In this document: positions 1 to 7,063 of the stretch, one piece after another
How the letters are laid out: every line of letters starts with the position of its first letter
Numbering within the stretch: the first letter of the stretch is position 1
From: Bacteriovoracaceae bacterium UBA7695
GTDB taxonomy: Bacteria > Bdellovibrionota > Bacteriovoracia > Bacteriovoracales > Bacteriovoracaceae
Length of the DNA stretch: 32,779 nucleotides
Reading direction: 5' to 3'
NCBI GenBank assembly: GCA_002482685.1
Contig: DLGL01000126.1
Location: 6,154-38,932, forward strand
Made by a program: the position numbers and the translations under genes
Notes under the pieces: generated by a model
What the model saw: the letters and a program-made list of their open reading frames with translations, nothing else
What the model was told of the DNA's origin: nothing
Database searches by the model: none

Positions 1-594
1 GTGGTGGATGTGATAAGCGTCAACAAACCCATGATGGGCCTGAACGGATAAAGGAATAATCATCATACCCGAACTAGTTGGGGTGAATTTCCCCCAGGCC
101 ACCGAGGGAATGTCCGCCGATTTATATTTATACACAGGGTGTTCAATTGAGGTCAGCCTGAGCCAGGGAATGCTTGTGATGAACACATAGTTTTTCATCT
201 CCCTGGCACTCAACTCGGCCCCTGTATTTATCAGGCCCAGGCTCCCCTCTGCTTCTGCTTTCGAAGCAAGGCTTCGCTCAATAAATATCTTTAAATCAGC
301 CGTGAGCTTAAAGCGGGTGTAGTTAAAAAGATTCTCTTCATTCATGACAGTGTATGACCCAAAGAGTTCATCAACTTTAATGACCTCACCTTCATAAATC
401 CGGTAGCGAAAATTATCTATTTCATTTAATGAATGAATCAGGCAATAAAGAAAAAAATGAAAGGGAGGATACGAATTATTTTTGCACCATGGTCTAAAAT
501 CTTTTACTTCTAGATCAAAACTTAAATTGAGAAGTGGGTTTTCAAAGCTTTCAAAAAATTCAAAACGGTCCCGCCGTTTATTAAAATTTTCCAT
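1..594 (-). CDS. Chloramphenicol acetyltransferase-like protein, C-terminus cut by window edge
   Basis: I translated this gene by hand: 198 codons run open from an ATG at 594 to the window edge. The protein aligns by eye along its length with class A chloramphenicol acetyltransferases, trimeric enzymes that acetylate an alcohol using acetyl-CoA. Anchors are the N-terminal RRDRFEFF (CAT: RKEHFEAF), then YVFITSIPW, and the active-site stretch QAHHGFVDAYH, which matches the family HHxxxDG signature. The catalytic His and structural Asp are residues 188 and 192. Two deviations are visible: the Gly after that Asp is Ala, and the family Ser148 position appears to be Thr. A Shine-Dalgarno AAGGA lies 7 bases before the ATG, and the gene follows the 604 gene by 9 bases, so they are probably co-transcribed. 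Fold assignment is firm. Real chloramphenicol resistance is unproven, since many chromosomal CAT-like proteins have other acceptors. Confidence 0.85.
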   Translation of the reverse strand, partial: MENFNKRRDRFEFFESFENPLLNLSFDLEVKDFRPWCKNNSYPPFHFFLYCLIHSLNEIDNFRYRIYEGEVIKVDELFGSYTVMNEENLFNYTRFKLTADLKIFIERSLASKAEAEGSLGLINTGAELSAREMKNYVFITSIPWLRLTSIEHPVYKYKSADIPSVAWGKFTPTSSGMMIIPLSVQAHHGFVDAYHIHH

Positions 595-603
595 TCAATA
601 TCC

Positions 604-1152
604 TTAAGCCGCTTTGACTTCGACATTCTGGTGCATATTCTGCTCAAGCCATTTTTCTAATTCTTGGGCCTCAGAGAGTTTGGCCATATTTGTCTCAAGT
701 TCTGTATCCACTCCATCATGTCTCTGAACCATCAAGCGGTAGCGGATGACGGGAGTTTTATTTTCTGTATAGGGGCCATACTCCTGGACATAAATATTCT
801 TAATTTCAGAAAGTGGAACCTTAACAGAGGAAGGAATCCAAGGAAGCGGCCCTCGGTTAAGTTTAAAGTGACCGTCTTCTATTTTTATCTCTGTGCTGTT
901 AATCCAGATGGCGGTGGTGTGATACAACATCATGAGTCCGAGAAATGGAAACAGAAAAGCTACCCCCGCGCTGGGATGAGTACTGATGGCCTCAAAGACA
1001 GAGTGAAATTCTGAACCGTGAGAGAGAACTTTTCCTCCGCCAAGATTAAAGAGACTGCTCCAGGCGCTCAAATTCCAGATAAAAGTAAAGGCCGTGCAAG
1101 CCTTAAGGTTACTACTGGCCCGCCACTTTCTTTTTAAGAATTTCCCAGTCAC
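604..1152 (-). CDS. Two-TM membrane protein with PH-like tail, unknown function
   Basis: This 182-residue protein starts at a GTG preceded by GGGAG at 5 bases, a convincing start. Two hydrophobic segments are visible, near residues 18-38 and 62-82. They are followed by a soluble tail of about 100 residues alternating short beta-like stretches and ending in a charged helix (LSEAQELEKWLEQ). That layout resembles bacterial PH-like (YdbS/bPH2-type) membrane proteins, but no diagnostic motif is seen, so this is a structural guess. It sits between a similarly built membrane protein upstream and the CAT-like gene downstream, with short gaps, suggesting one transcript. Function is not recognised. Confidence 0.7.
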   Translation of the reverse strand: MTGKFLKRKWRASSNLKACTAFTFIWNLSAWSSLFNLGGGKVLSHGSEFHSVFEAISTHPSAGVAFLFPFLGLMMLYHTTAIWINSTEIKIEDGHFKLNRGPLPWIPSSVKVPLSEIKNIYVQEYGPYTENKTPVIRYRLMVQRHDGVDTELETNMAKLSEAQELEKWLEQNMHQNVEVKAA

Positions 1153-1214
1153 AAAATCTCCCGCTTTAATTCCGAGTCAATATATCGGAATAAAAGGCGA
1201 AAAACTTAAATCCT

Positions 1215-1625
1215 CTAGGTTCTTTCGAGAAGATACTTTCTAACGGTGTGAGCGTGGTCGACATGTGAGAGCTTCAGGACTTCCCCACTTTTGAGATGAA
1301 TTTTTACGTGATGAAAAGATTTTTTCCCGTCCTCGATTTCAACATCAAGAATCTCCCTGTAGAGACATTCTTTTTGAATCTTCAAAGGCGCAAATTTGAT
1401 TTCAAAATAAGTAGGATGAAGAACCACTTGGTGGTAGCGGTCGTAGACAAAATAGTAAACAAACATACCTACCAGACTAATACCTAGAAGCCCCACCACT
1501 TCACGGGCGAGAACTTCCTCTGTTACAAAATTCAGGTACAAATAGGCCTGAATAAAATAAGCAAGAGTGAGAAGAGGCATGACCTTGGTCATAAAACTGG
1601 CATGATTTTCGCGGGTGATTTTCAT
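1215..1625 (-). CDS. Small two-TM membrane protein with PH-like tail
   Basis: I chose the ATG at 1625, giving MKITRENHASF and 136 residues. The ORF stays open to 1691, but the extra N-terminal residues look non-native (cysteine-rich, with no hydrophobic logic). Two transmembrane helices occupy roughly residues 12-32 and 42-62. The rest is a beta-rich tail (VVLHPTYFEIKFAPLKIQKE onward) ending with VRKYLLERT. The order, two helices then a small beta domain whose last helix is amphipathic, is the same as in the neighbouring 604-1152 protein, so the two may be distant paralogues or partners. No family can be named with confidence. Confidence 0.65.
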   Translation of the reverse strand: MKITRENHASFMTKVMPLLTLAYFIQAYLYLNFVTEEVLAREVVGLLGISLVGMFVYYFVYDRYHQVVLHPTYFEIKFAPLKIQKECLYREILDVEIEDGKKSFHHVKIHLKSGEVLKLSHVDHAHTVRKYLLERT

Positions 1626-1699
1626 TTCTCTATGTTGCCCTAAAGAATGAATGCAACAAAGAGGGGGAAGATAATTCTGGGAGTGAAACACTTGGAAAG

Positions 1700-1897
1700 C
1701 TAGCTGAGAAGTTCCCGGAGAATCTCTTTAAAAGTGTCAGTCTTTCCCTGACGCCGGGCCTTAAAAGCTGACCACATTCTTTCAAATTCACGCTCATCGG
1801 CCATAAGCCGGCGTGAGAGGATAACCACTTCCTGAGAAGTAAGTTTGTAATCCTCCTGGATCATCTTTAAAGCGAGGTTGAGTTGTCCTACATTCAT
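1700..1897 (-). CDS. Small hypothetical helical protein
   Basis: A 65-residue protein is read from ATG 1897. An in-frame GTG at 1909 would add four residues (MARI). GCGAG lies 4 bases before the ATG and supports the shorter form. The sequence is almost all helix and highly charged, with FERMWSAFKARRQGK and EILRELL near the end, and has no cysteine or membrane segment. It heads the minus-strand run that continues into the two PH-like membrane proteins. No family is recognised. Its reading frame is supported by its tidy position and coding-like composition rather than by homology. Confidence 0.5.
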   Translation of the reverse strand: MNVGQLNLALKMIQEDYKLTSQEVVILSRRLMADEREFERMWSAFKARRQGKTDTFKEILRELLS

Positions 1898-1971
1898 TAT
1901 TCTCGCCACTCTAGCAGTCTTTTCAGGATGTTAAAATAAATTATCAGCTCCATTAAATTTTTTCAGCAGTT

Positions 1972-1985
1972 AGGTCGAGAGACCT
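1972..1985 (+). promoter_or_regulatory. Short inverted repeat just before the 1992 gene
   Basis: AGGTC-GAGA-GACCT forms a 5-bp stem with a four-base loop ending 6 bases before the ATG at 1992. The only purine-rich stretch that could serve as a ribosome binding site lies in the loop and right arm. It could therefore modulate initiation, but so short a stem may be chance. Confidence 0.25.
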
Positions 1986-1991
1986 TCTACT

Positions 1992-2606
1992 ATGATTCAG
2001 GAAGAATTTATTCCCAAACACCCCTGCAGACCCAATCCTATCGTGACCTTTGCCCCCCTTTGGGTAGAGGATCGCAAGTGGGAGCCCGAATTCAGTAACC
2101 AGCACTCCTTACTTCTTCTGCGCCGAAGATCTCCAAAACAGGTCTCCTTTGCCCGCGCCTTTGCAGGCTGGCGTTTGAGTGGGGCCCACGAAGAAAGAGA
2201 GCTAGGGTCCGGCCGGGCCTTTCTACGGTGGCTTCAAAAGCATCACCTGGCCATTGAATGGAAAGAAAAGGATTTTAATCCCCATCCCTACTTCTCACAA
2301 AAAAACTCTCCCCGCCATGACGATAATGATGAGCTCGCCCAGGGGTTGAGCTTTGCCGTCCGCCCTGTAGAGGTTAAAGGCAGAAAGGTTAAACTCTATG
2401 TTCAGGATAAAGATATGATGAGTCTTCTGAGTATGCCGTATGGTGATGAGGAAGACTTTTTAGAGCTTGTTATGGGTTATGTCGCCCAGAGATTTGAATG
2501 GGAAAACTGGCGGGCCCCCGCCCCTACTTTTCTGGACTGGGTAATATCCCACGGAAAGCGTCCAGTGTTTCTCACCGGACAATTAGGACTTCACTTGCTA
2601 AAATAG
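1992..2606 (+). CDS. Hypothetical protein, 204 aa
   Basis: This is a soluble protein with no signal peptide or membrane segment, rich in Trp, Arg and His (WRLSGAHEERELGSG, FEWENWRAPAPTFLDWV). The composition and its 4-base spacing to the exported START-like gene argue that it is real and co-transcribed. I do not recognise a family or catalytic motif. No good Shine-Dalgarno is seen before the ATG, where a small inverted repeat lies instead. Confidence 0.65.
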   Translation: MIQEEFIPKHPCRPNPIVTFAPLWVEDRKWEPEFSNQHSLLLLRRRSPKQVSFARAFAGWRLSGAHEERELGSGRAFLRWLQKHHLAIEWKEKDFNPHPYFSQKNSPRHDDNDELAQGLSFAVRPVEVKGRKVKLYVQDKDMMSLLSMPYGDEEDFLELVMGYVAQRFEWENWRAPAPTFLDWVISHGKRPVFLTGQLGLHLLK

Positions 2607-2610
2607 GCAG

Positions 2611-3201
2611 ATGAAAAATACCTATCTTCTCGCTGCCTCATTATTTCTCCTTCCCTTTTATGCCAATGCCCTGGAAATTTCTCCAGCAGAAAAAGAGAAA
2701 CTCACCAAAGGTGAGCTCGTTAAAGATGTGGAGTGGAGAAAAGATTTTGTCTGGCCTAAGGTCACTATCAAAGCACTTATCCCTGGAACCCCGGAAGCTA
2801 ACATGAAAGGCTTCAGTGATTTTGAATCTCACAAAACCTACATTCCAGATCTAATAGAATCAAAGGTCGTTAAAACCATCTCCCCCACTCAGTTTCATGT
2901 GTACTGCGAACTTAAAGTTCCCTGGCCTGTGAACAAGTCGGTCTACACCACTAATAATGTCATCACCTCTGGTGAAGACGGCAGCAAGACCCTGACTTGG
3001 AATCTGGTTAAGGCGAAGATGATTAAGGCGACTGATGGTTATATTAAGTTCACACCTTATGAAGGGAAATCTTATCTGGAATATCAAAGTCAGATTGTTC
3101 CAAACTCTTCATTTGCCGGGATGTTTAAGTCTCAGGTTGAAAAAGATGTTGAGGCTTCGGTGAAGCAGATTATTAAGCATTTGGGTAAGAGTAAAAAATA
3201 G
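2611..3201 (+). CDS. Exported START/SRPBCC-like protein
   Basis: A clear signal peptide (hydrophobic LLAASLFLLPFYANA, cleavage after ANA) precedes about 175 mature residues. The mature part resembles the START/polyketide-cyclase (SRPBCC) fold: a strand-rich segment with conserved-looking YCELKVPWPV, then TTNNVI and LTWNLVKAKM strands, a glycine-containing turn, and a long C-terminal helix (KSQVEKDVEASVKQIIKHL). Proteins of this fold bind lipids or other hydrophobic ligands, so a periplasmic lipid-binding role is plausible but inferred. It follows the 1992 gene by 4 bases and is closed by the terminator at 3211-3238. Confidence 0.7.
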   Translation: MKNTYLLAASLFLLPFYANALEISPAEKEKLTKGELVKDVEWRKDFVWPKVTIKALIPGTPEANMKGFSDFESHKTYIPDLIESKVVKTISPTQFHVYCELKVPWPVNKSVYTTNNVITSGEDGSKTLTWNLVKAKMIKATDGYIKFTPYEGKSYLEYQSQIVPNSSFAGMFKSQVEKDVEASVKQIIKHLGKSKK

Positions 3202-3210
3202 ATCAAAATT

Positions 3211-3238
3211 TTATAAGGGAGCTTACGCTCCCCTATAA
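3211..3238. terminator. Bidirectional Rho-independent terminator
   Basis: The 12-base arms TTATAAGGGAGC and GCTCCCCTATAA enclose the loop TTAC, with one G-U pair. It sits between two convergent genes ending at 3201 and 3244. The minus-strand read leaves AATTTTG after the stem, so it should stop the prepilin operon. The plus-side T tract is poorer. Confidence 0.75.
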
Positions 3239-3243
3239 GTCAT

Positions 3244-4998
3244 TTACTTATTTCGACATTCAGTACCGTATCTCATTCCATCAGGATTATTACATTGATA
3301 ATAAAATGTTCCACTTATTCCTCGACATTCACAGCCAGAAGATATGTCGTACCAAGAATCAAAGAACTCTGGTGCAGCACATCCTTGGTATTCATCTAAT
3401 GGCTGACTATAAACAGTGCAATCCTCAGGGGGACCACCGCAATCCATCGTCCCCATTCCGCAGCTATTTCCACAACTATCAGATCCAGCGTCTTCATTAC
3501 TGCAGAAAGTGGCCGCAATTGAAGTACAAGAAGTTGTCGGCGCTTTAGTCCCCATCCCACACGAAGTCCCACAGCTATCTGTTCCCGCACTAGCATTAGA
3601 GCAAGTACTCGCTGCAATTGCCGAGCACGCAATGGCCGGAACACATCCACAGTTTTCAATACTCGGTCCTACACAACTTGCACCGCCACAGGCCACATTG
3701 TTATCACAGGTTCGAGTACGGATCCCACCAGAGCAAGCACTCCAAGCACTCCAGCTAGCACTGCTCGGAAGTCTCGCTCCAGGACAGATTCCACACCCAT
3801 TGGGTGCAGTATAGGTGCTGCCTGAGCAAGCACTCTGAGGGTCAATACAATTTGGAGCAAGAGATCCAGAACACATTCCGCAATTATTGGCAGACACAAA
3901 GCTTGTTCCCAAACAAACATTTCCTGCGTTTGAGCAGTCAGGTGTACAGCACTGAAATTTTACATCTCCGTTTGCACCCACTGTAAGTTGTCCGTTGGAA
4001 CAGTTACTGGCAGTAGAGTCAACCAGGTTATTACAAATCGCATTCCCGGCGGAATCAATTCCGGCCATATACGTTTGTAGAGAGCCACCCGGATTATTAC
4101 AATAAGGTCGGTTACAAGTCAGAACACCATTTGCAAACATGGGCATGGTCCCACTTCCACAGGTAAAACAGTTCGGAGATCCATCAGGATGAAGTCCCAC
4201 AAACATTCCGTTTGGTGGACACTTTACGTCCACACACGAAAAGGTGCTGTCCGAATTTCGTCGAAGGAGTTGATCCGCAGTACAACTTCCCGACATCCCC
4301 AAGGTATCCACGCAGCTTGTCGTATATGTTCCATTTGAGTGCTGAAAAGAAACCAAAGTTTGATTAGCAGCGCAGTTAAATGATGGGCTAGTTCCCAGTT
4401 GAGGATTGGATAGACATCTTTTGTTAGCACTATCATAAGTGAGATTAAGGCCGGCGCACATTTTCTCAACTGCATTGTCTACGGCTTCCGCAACATGATC
4501 TCCCACATCAGACTGACATCCAGTAATTCGGCCAGCACCGTCGTACTGAGCATTAACAGGAATAGATTTTTTCGTTGTTTTGCTAGGAATACCAACTCTT
4601 TTAGTTCCAGACTTTTCAACTTCAACTGTAACAGTTGTTTCAGTACCAGAACGAGAAAGTGAAATTCCCGTCAGGATTACACTCTTATTGTATTCAGTTC
4701 CAACCACGTATTGGACCTGGTTTCTTTTATTTTTAATCTCCGTAATCGGTTCAGAAACCGTTTTATTAAGAAAGGTGAGACGGCAGGCCGTGCGGTCTCC
4801 AAGTGTTCTTTGAATATCCGAGAAGATGGTGTACGAATTAGCATTTGATTCTGCTGACACCTTTACTTTGTCGGCCTGGCCCACGATCTGGGAGACCATA
4901 AGTCCAATACCACCCATGAGACCAACACCGATCATGGTTTCAACAAGGGAGAAACCAATCTGATTGCGAAGTTTTTTGGCCAATTTATTAAAACTCAT
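3244..4998 (-). CDS. Prepilin-like cysteine-rich adhesin with TSP1-like module, third in cluster
   Basis: 584 residues. A type IV prepilin N-terminus is present: a basic 15-residue leader ending IG, then FSLVE with the canonical Glu at +5 and a hydrophobic helix to about residue 40. Residues 45-160 are a pilin-like beta region. Residues 160-350 form a cysteine-rich stalk shared with both upstream paralogues (CxADQLLRR...FSC, CPPNGMFVGL). Two 29-residue cysteine repeats follow (355-412), then a thrombospondin type-1-like module (416-450: WSAWSACSGG, RTRTC, CGGASC). Two 33-residue repeats beginning CSAIAAS and CTSIAAT (458-519) come next, and last a cysteine-rich tail (CTVYSQ...GCECRG) also found in the 5019 protein. 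The start has AGGA 7 bases upstream, 20 bases after the previous gene. A surface adhesin assembled by a pilus or type II secretion-like system is inferred. Confidence 0.85.
   Translation of the reverse strand: MSFNKLAKKLRNQIGFSLVETMIGVGLMGGIGLMVSQIVGQADKVKVSAESNANSYTIFSDIQRTLGDRTACRLTFLNKTVSEPITEIKNKRNQVQYVVGTEYNKSVILTGISLSRSGTETTVTVEVEKSGTKRVGIPSKTTKKSIPVNAQYDGAGRITGCQSDVGDHVAEAVDNAVEKMCAGLNLTYDSANKRCLSNPQLGTSPSFNCAANQTLVSFQHSNGTYTTSCVDTLGMSGSCTADQLLRRNSDSTFSCVDVKCPPNGMFVGLHPDGSPNCFTCGSGTMPMFANGVLTCNRPYCNNPGGSLQTYMAGIDSAGNAICNNLVDSTASNCSNGQLTVGANGDVKFQCCTPDCSNAGNVCLGTSFVSANNCGMCSGSLAPNCIDPQSACSGSTYTAPNGCGICPGARLPSSASWSAWSACSGGIRTRTCDNNVACGGASCVGPSIENCGCVPAIACSAIAASTCSNASAGTDSCGTSCGMGTKAPTTSCTSIAATFCSNEDAGSDSCGNSCGMGTMDCGGPPEDCTVYSQPLDEYQGCAAPEFFDSWYDISSGCECRGISGTFYYQCNNPDGMRYGTECRNK
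3442..3627 (-). repeat. Two 33-residue coding repeats in the 3244 protein
   Basis: Residues 458-490 and 491-519 repeat the pattern C-x-S/A-IAA-x2-CSN-x2-AG-x-DSCG-x-SCGMGT, the second copy lacking the last few residues. This unit is absent from the two paralogues, so it was duplicated after the genes separated. Confidence 0.8.
3649..3753 (-). other. Thrombospondin type-1-like module in the 3244 protein
   Basis: Residues 416-450 show W-x2-W-x2-C, then R-x-R-x-C, CGG, and two further cysteines. That is the order of the tryptophan/arginine ladder and cysteines in TSP1 repeats, known in eukaryotic matrix proteins and apicomplexan adhesins. The match is by eye. Confidence 0.65.
3763..3936 (-). 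repeat. Two 29-residue cysteine repeats in the 3244 protein
   Basis: Residues 355-383 and 384-412 each follow C-x6-C-x-G-x8-CG-x-C-x-G plus five residues. They are the same unit as in the upstream paralogues. Confidence 0.85.
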
Positions 4999-5018
4999 AA
5001 GTCGTTCCTATTTTTTAT

Positions 5019-7052
5019 CTAATCATTCGTACAGTAAGTTTCCATTGAAGGTCCCTCATATGAACCGTCGCAATAATCATCGTTATATCCGTAGTGATCT
5101 GTACAAGTACAGCCTGGCTCAGGAGACCAGGTGCTTGATCCGTTACCGGGAACAAAACAAGAATACCAGTTATATGAATACTGGCTGTAGATACTGCAAT
5201 CAACGGGAGTCGGATTAGATGCTAAATATGCTCTCGAAAATACAGAATAAGTTTTCCCTGCCTCAAGTGTCAGCGTATGCCCATGATTCACTTCAGAGTA
5301 AACAGTCTGATCGTAAACTGTAACGCCATCAACATAAACTTGCATTGAAGCGTAAGCACCTGGATCCCAATAATAGATATCATCCGTTGGGTGATTGTTC
5401 TCAATGTAGATTACATCCCCTGCGTAACCTCCCACGTAATTCCCTGATGAGTACGGTCCCCAGGCCTGATTCTCACTTGTTCCTCTCGTTTGGTTATAAA
5501 ACTTTATGTTGTTATCAGCGTTGTATGGCAGATCATCATACAACTGCCAAGCAATAGGAATGGGAGCACAACTTCCAGGAGCGCAAGCTGTAGTTCCTTC
5601 AATTAACCACTCTTCATTGGAGCCATTACAGGCCGCCCCACCACACATACCGAGTGTACAGGTCCTGTTGTATTTTCTTTCCTGAGTGATGGTATTGAGT
5701 GCACAGTTGCAACTTGCATCGGGCTTAGCACGGAACTCGCTCGAGCCAGTCCATGCACCCCAGGTTCCAGGTTGAGGTCCCATTTGGCCTGTACATGAAC
5801 CACAGCCATTTGCTGAAGGATAGCTTCCAATACATTGAGCCGCTGGGTTTCCACAATCTGGAGCCTTGGTTCCACTACAAACACCACAACTATTTGCTGA
5901 GGCATAAACAGTTCCCTGACAGGCCTGAGTGGTGTCACCGCAATCAGGAGTACAACACTCGTAGGCAACACTTCCAGCTCCGGTGGCCACTAGTCGACCA
6001 CCACCCGGACAATCCGAAGAAGCCACAAGGTTATTACAAACTGGATTTCCAGTTGTATCAAATCCCATAAAGTACTGCTGTCCTGCCGGGCTATCACAGC
6101 GGATATTTTGGCAAGACCAGCTACCTGCAATCACCATGGCCACTTGCCCGGCACCACAAGAGAGACACTGAGAATTTCCTGATCCATCAAGACCTGTAAA
6201 GATAGCGTTTCCTGGACATTCAGGTTTCACACAGTCAAAACTTCCATCACTTCTTCGTCGAAGTAATGTATCAACCGGGCATGTGGCCGGAATGGTATAA
6301 ATGGAATTACATACTTTTGAATACTGACGGGTTGTATTGTCGTAAACCAGACCAGTCACGGCCTGATCTCCAGGACACGGAGTTTGAATGGCCGTGGTTC
6401 CGAACTGAGCTGTACTTTCGCACAGGCCGGTTCCAGCATCAAAGTAGATGCCGGTAGGATTGGGTGCAGCTGGGTCCGGACAAAACCTAGCGATGGCCTG
6501 AAGTACGGCCGTATCAACAGCATTACTTAAGTCACTATAACACTTTGTAAGATTTCCGGCCGCATTCCAAGTGGCGCTGACATCGTAATCTTTTCTGGCA
6601 TCACGAGCACCGATACCCTTGCGGTTATCATTTCCTTCTTTAAGAAACATGACAGTGAGTGTTCCTCCGGTAGCTGTTCTGGTAAAACGCATACTGGGAA
6701 TTGAGACTTGATTGAGATTGTATTTATTGCCCGTCTGGAAAACCACAGTGCCGAGCTTGTCCCGGATAGTAGTCACGGGCTGAGACTGGCCAACAGAAGT
6801 CAGAGCTAGAGTGCCTCCAGAAAAGGAGCTAGTACATGCACCTTCACTTAATAGGTAGTTCTGGATTTGTCCTTGGAGCTCAACAATGGCGAAGTTAGTG
6901 GCAGCGGCCCGGGTCTGCTGAGTTGTGAGTTTATTTTGTTGGACGATGGCCACAGAAACTCCCCCGATCACAGCGGCTGCGATCAGCCCCTGCACCATTG
7001 AAAATCCCTGCTCACCCAAATTTAAAAACTTCATAAGTTTATTCATTTTCAT
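5019..7052 (-). CDS. Prepilin-like cysteine-rich adhesin with extra beta domain, second in cluster
   Basis: I chose ATG 7052 (677 residues). AGGA lies 4 bases upstream and it leaves 11 bases after the previous stop, whereas the in-frame ATG at 7082 has no ribosome site. The leader MKMNKLMKFLNLGEQG is cut before FSMVQ, so the usual Glu at +5 is Gln. Next come a pilin-like region and the cysteine-rich stalk shared with its neighbours (TLLRRRSDGSFDC, GNPVCNNLV). Two cysteine repeats of 29 and 28 residues follow (371-427), then a TSP1-like module (431-490: WGAW, ERKYNRTC, CGGAAC). A cysteine-poor beta-rich block near 495-615 is unique to this protein. The tail (CSIYSQ...GCTCTD) matches that of the 3244 protein. 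A role as a tip or minor pilin adhesin is inferred. Confidence 0.85.
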   Translation of the reverse strand: MKMNKLMKFLNLGEQGFSMVQGLIAAAVIGGVSVAIVQQNKLTTQQTRAAATNFAIVELQGQIQNYLLSEGACTSSFSGGTLALTSVGQSQPVTTIRDKLGTVVFQTGNKYNLNQVSIPSMRFTRTATGGTLTVMFLKEGNDNRKGIGARDARKDYDVSATWNAAGNLTKCYSDLSNAVDTAVLQAIARFCPDPAAPNPTGIYFDAGTGLCESTAQFGTTAIQTPCPGDQAVTGLVYDNTTRQYSKVCNSIYTIPATCPVDTLLRRRSDGSFDCVKPECPGNAIFTGLDGSGNSQCLSCGAGQVAMVIAGSWSCQNIRCDSPAGQQYFMGFDTTGNPVCNNLVASSDCPGGGRLVATGAGSVAYECCTPDCGDTTQACQGTVYASANSCGVCSGTKAPDCGNPAAQCIGSYPSANGCGSCTGQMGPQPGTWGAWTGSSEFRAKPDASCNCALNTITQERKYNRTCTLGMCGGAACNGSNEEWLIEGTTACAPGSCAPIPIAWQLYDDLPYNADNNIKFYNQTRGTSENQAWGPYSSGNYVGGYAGDVIYIENNHPTDDIYYWDPGAYASMQVYVDGVTVYDQTVYSEVNHGHTLTLEAGKTYSVFSRAYLASNPTPVDCSIYSQYSYNWYSCFVPGNGSSTWSPEPGCTCTDHYGYNDDYCDGSYEGPSMETYCTND
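5208..5570 (-). other. Lineage-specific beta-rich domain in the 5019 protein
   Basis: About 120 residues between the TSP1-like module and the terminal cysteine tail contain almost no cysteine. They are rich in Asn, Tyr, Gly and Asp (YNADNNIKFYN, VYVDGVTVYDQ, HTLTLEAGKTYSVF). This alternating pattern suggests a beta-sandwich, possibly ligand- or glycan-binding. Neither neighbour has it. Confidence 0.5.
5583..5762 (-). other. TSP1-like module in the 5019 protein
   Basis: It has WGAW, a spacer with CNC, then ERKYNRTC, CGGAAC and EEW...TTAC. The first W-x2-C part is modified (WTGSS), with the extra CNC segment inserted, as in the 7064 protein. Confidence 0.55.
5772..5942 (-). repeat. Two cysteine repeats (29 and 28 residues) in the 5019 protein
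   Basis: The first copy begins CGDTTQAC and the second CGNPAAQC. The second has one residue fewer between the C-x-G and CG elements. Same consensus as in the other two genes. Confidence 0.8.
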
Positions 7053-7063
7053 AAATCCTGCTT

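Noticed and set aside
3416..3814. A plus-strand frame of about 130 residues over the third prepilin
   Set aside because: Shadow of the cysteine repeat region; it lacks a ribosome site and any domain.
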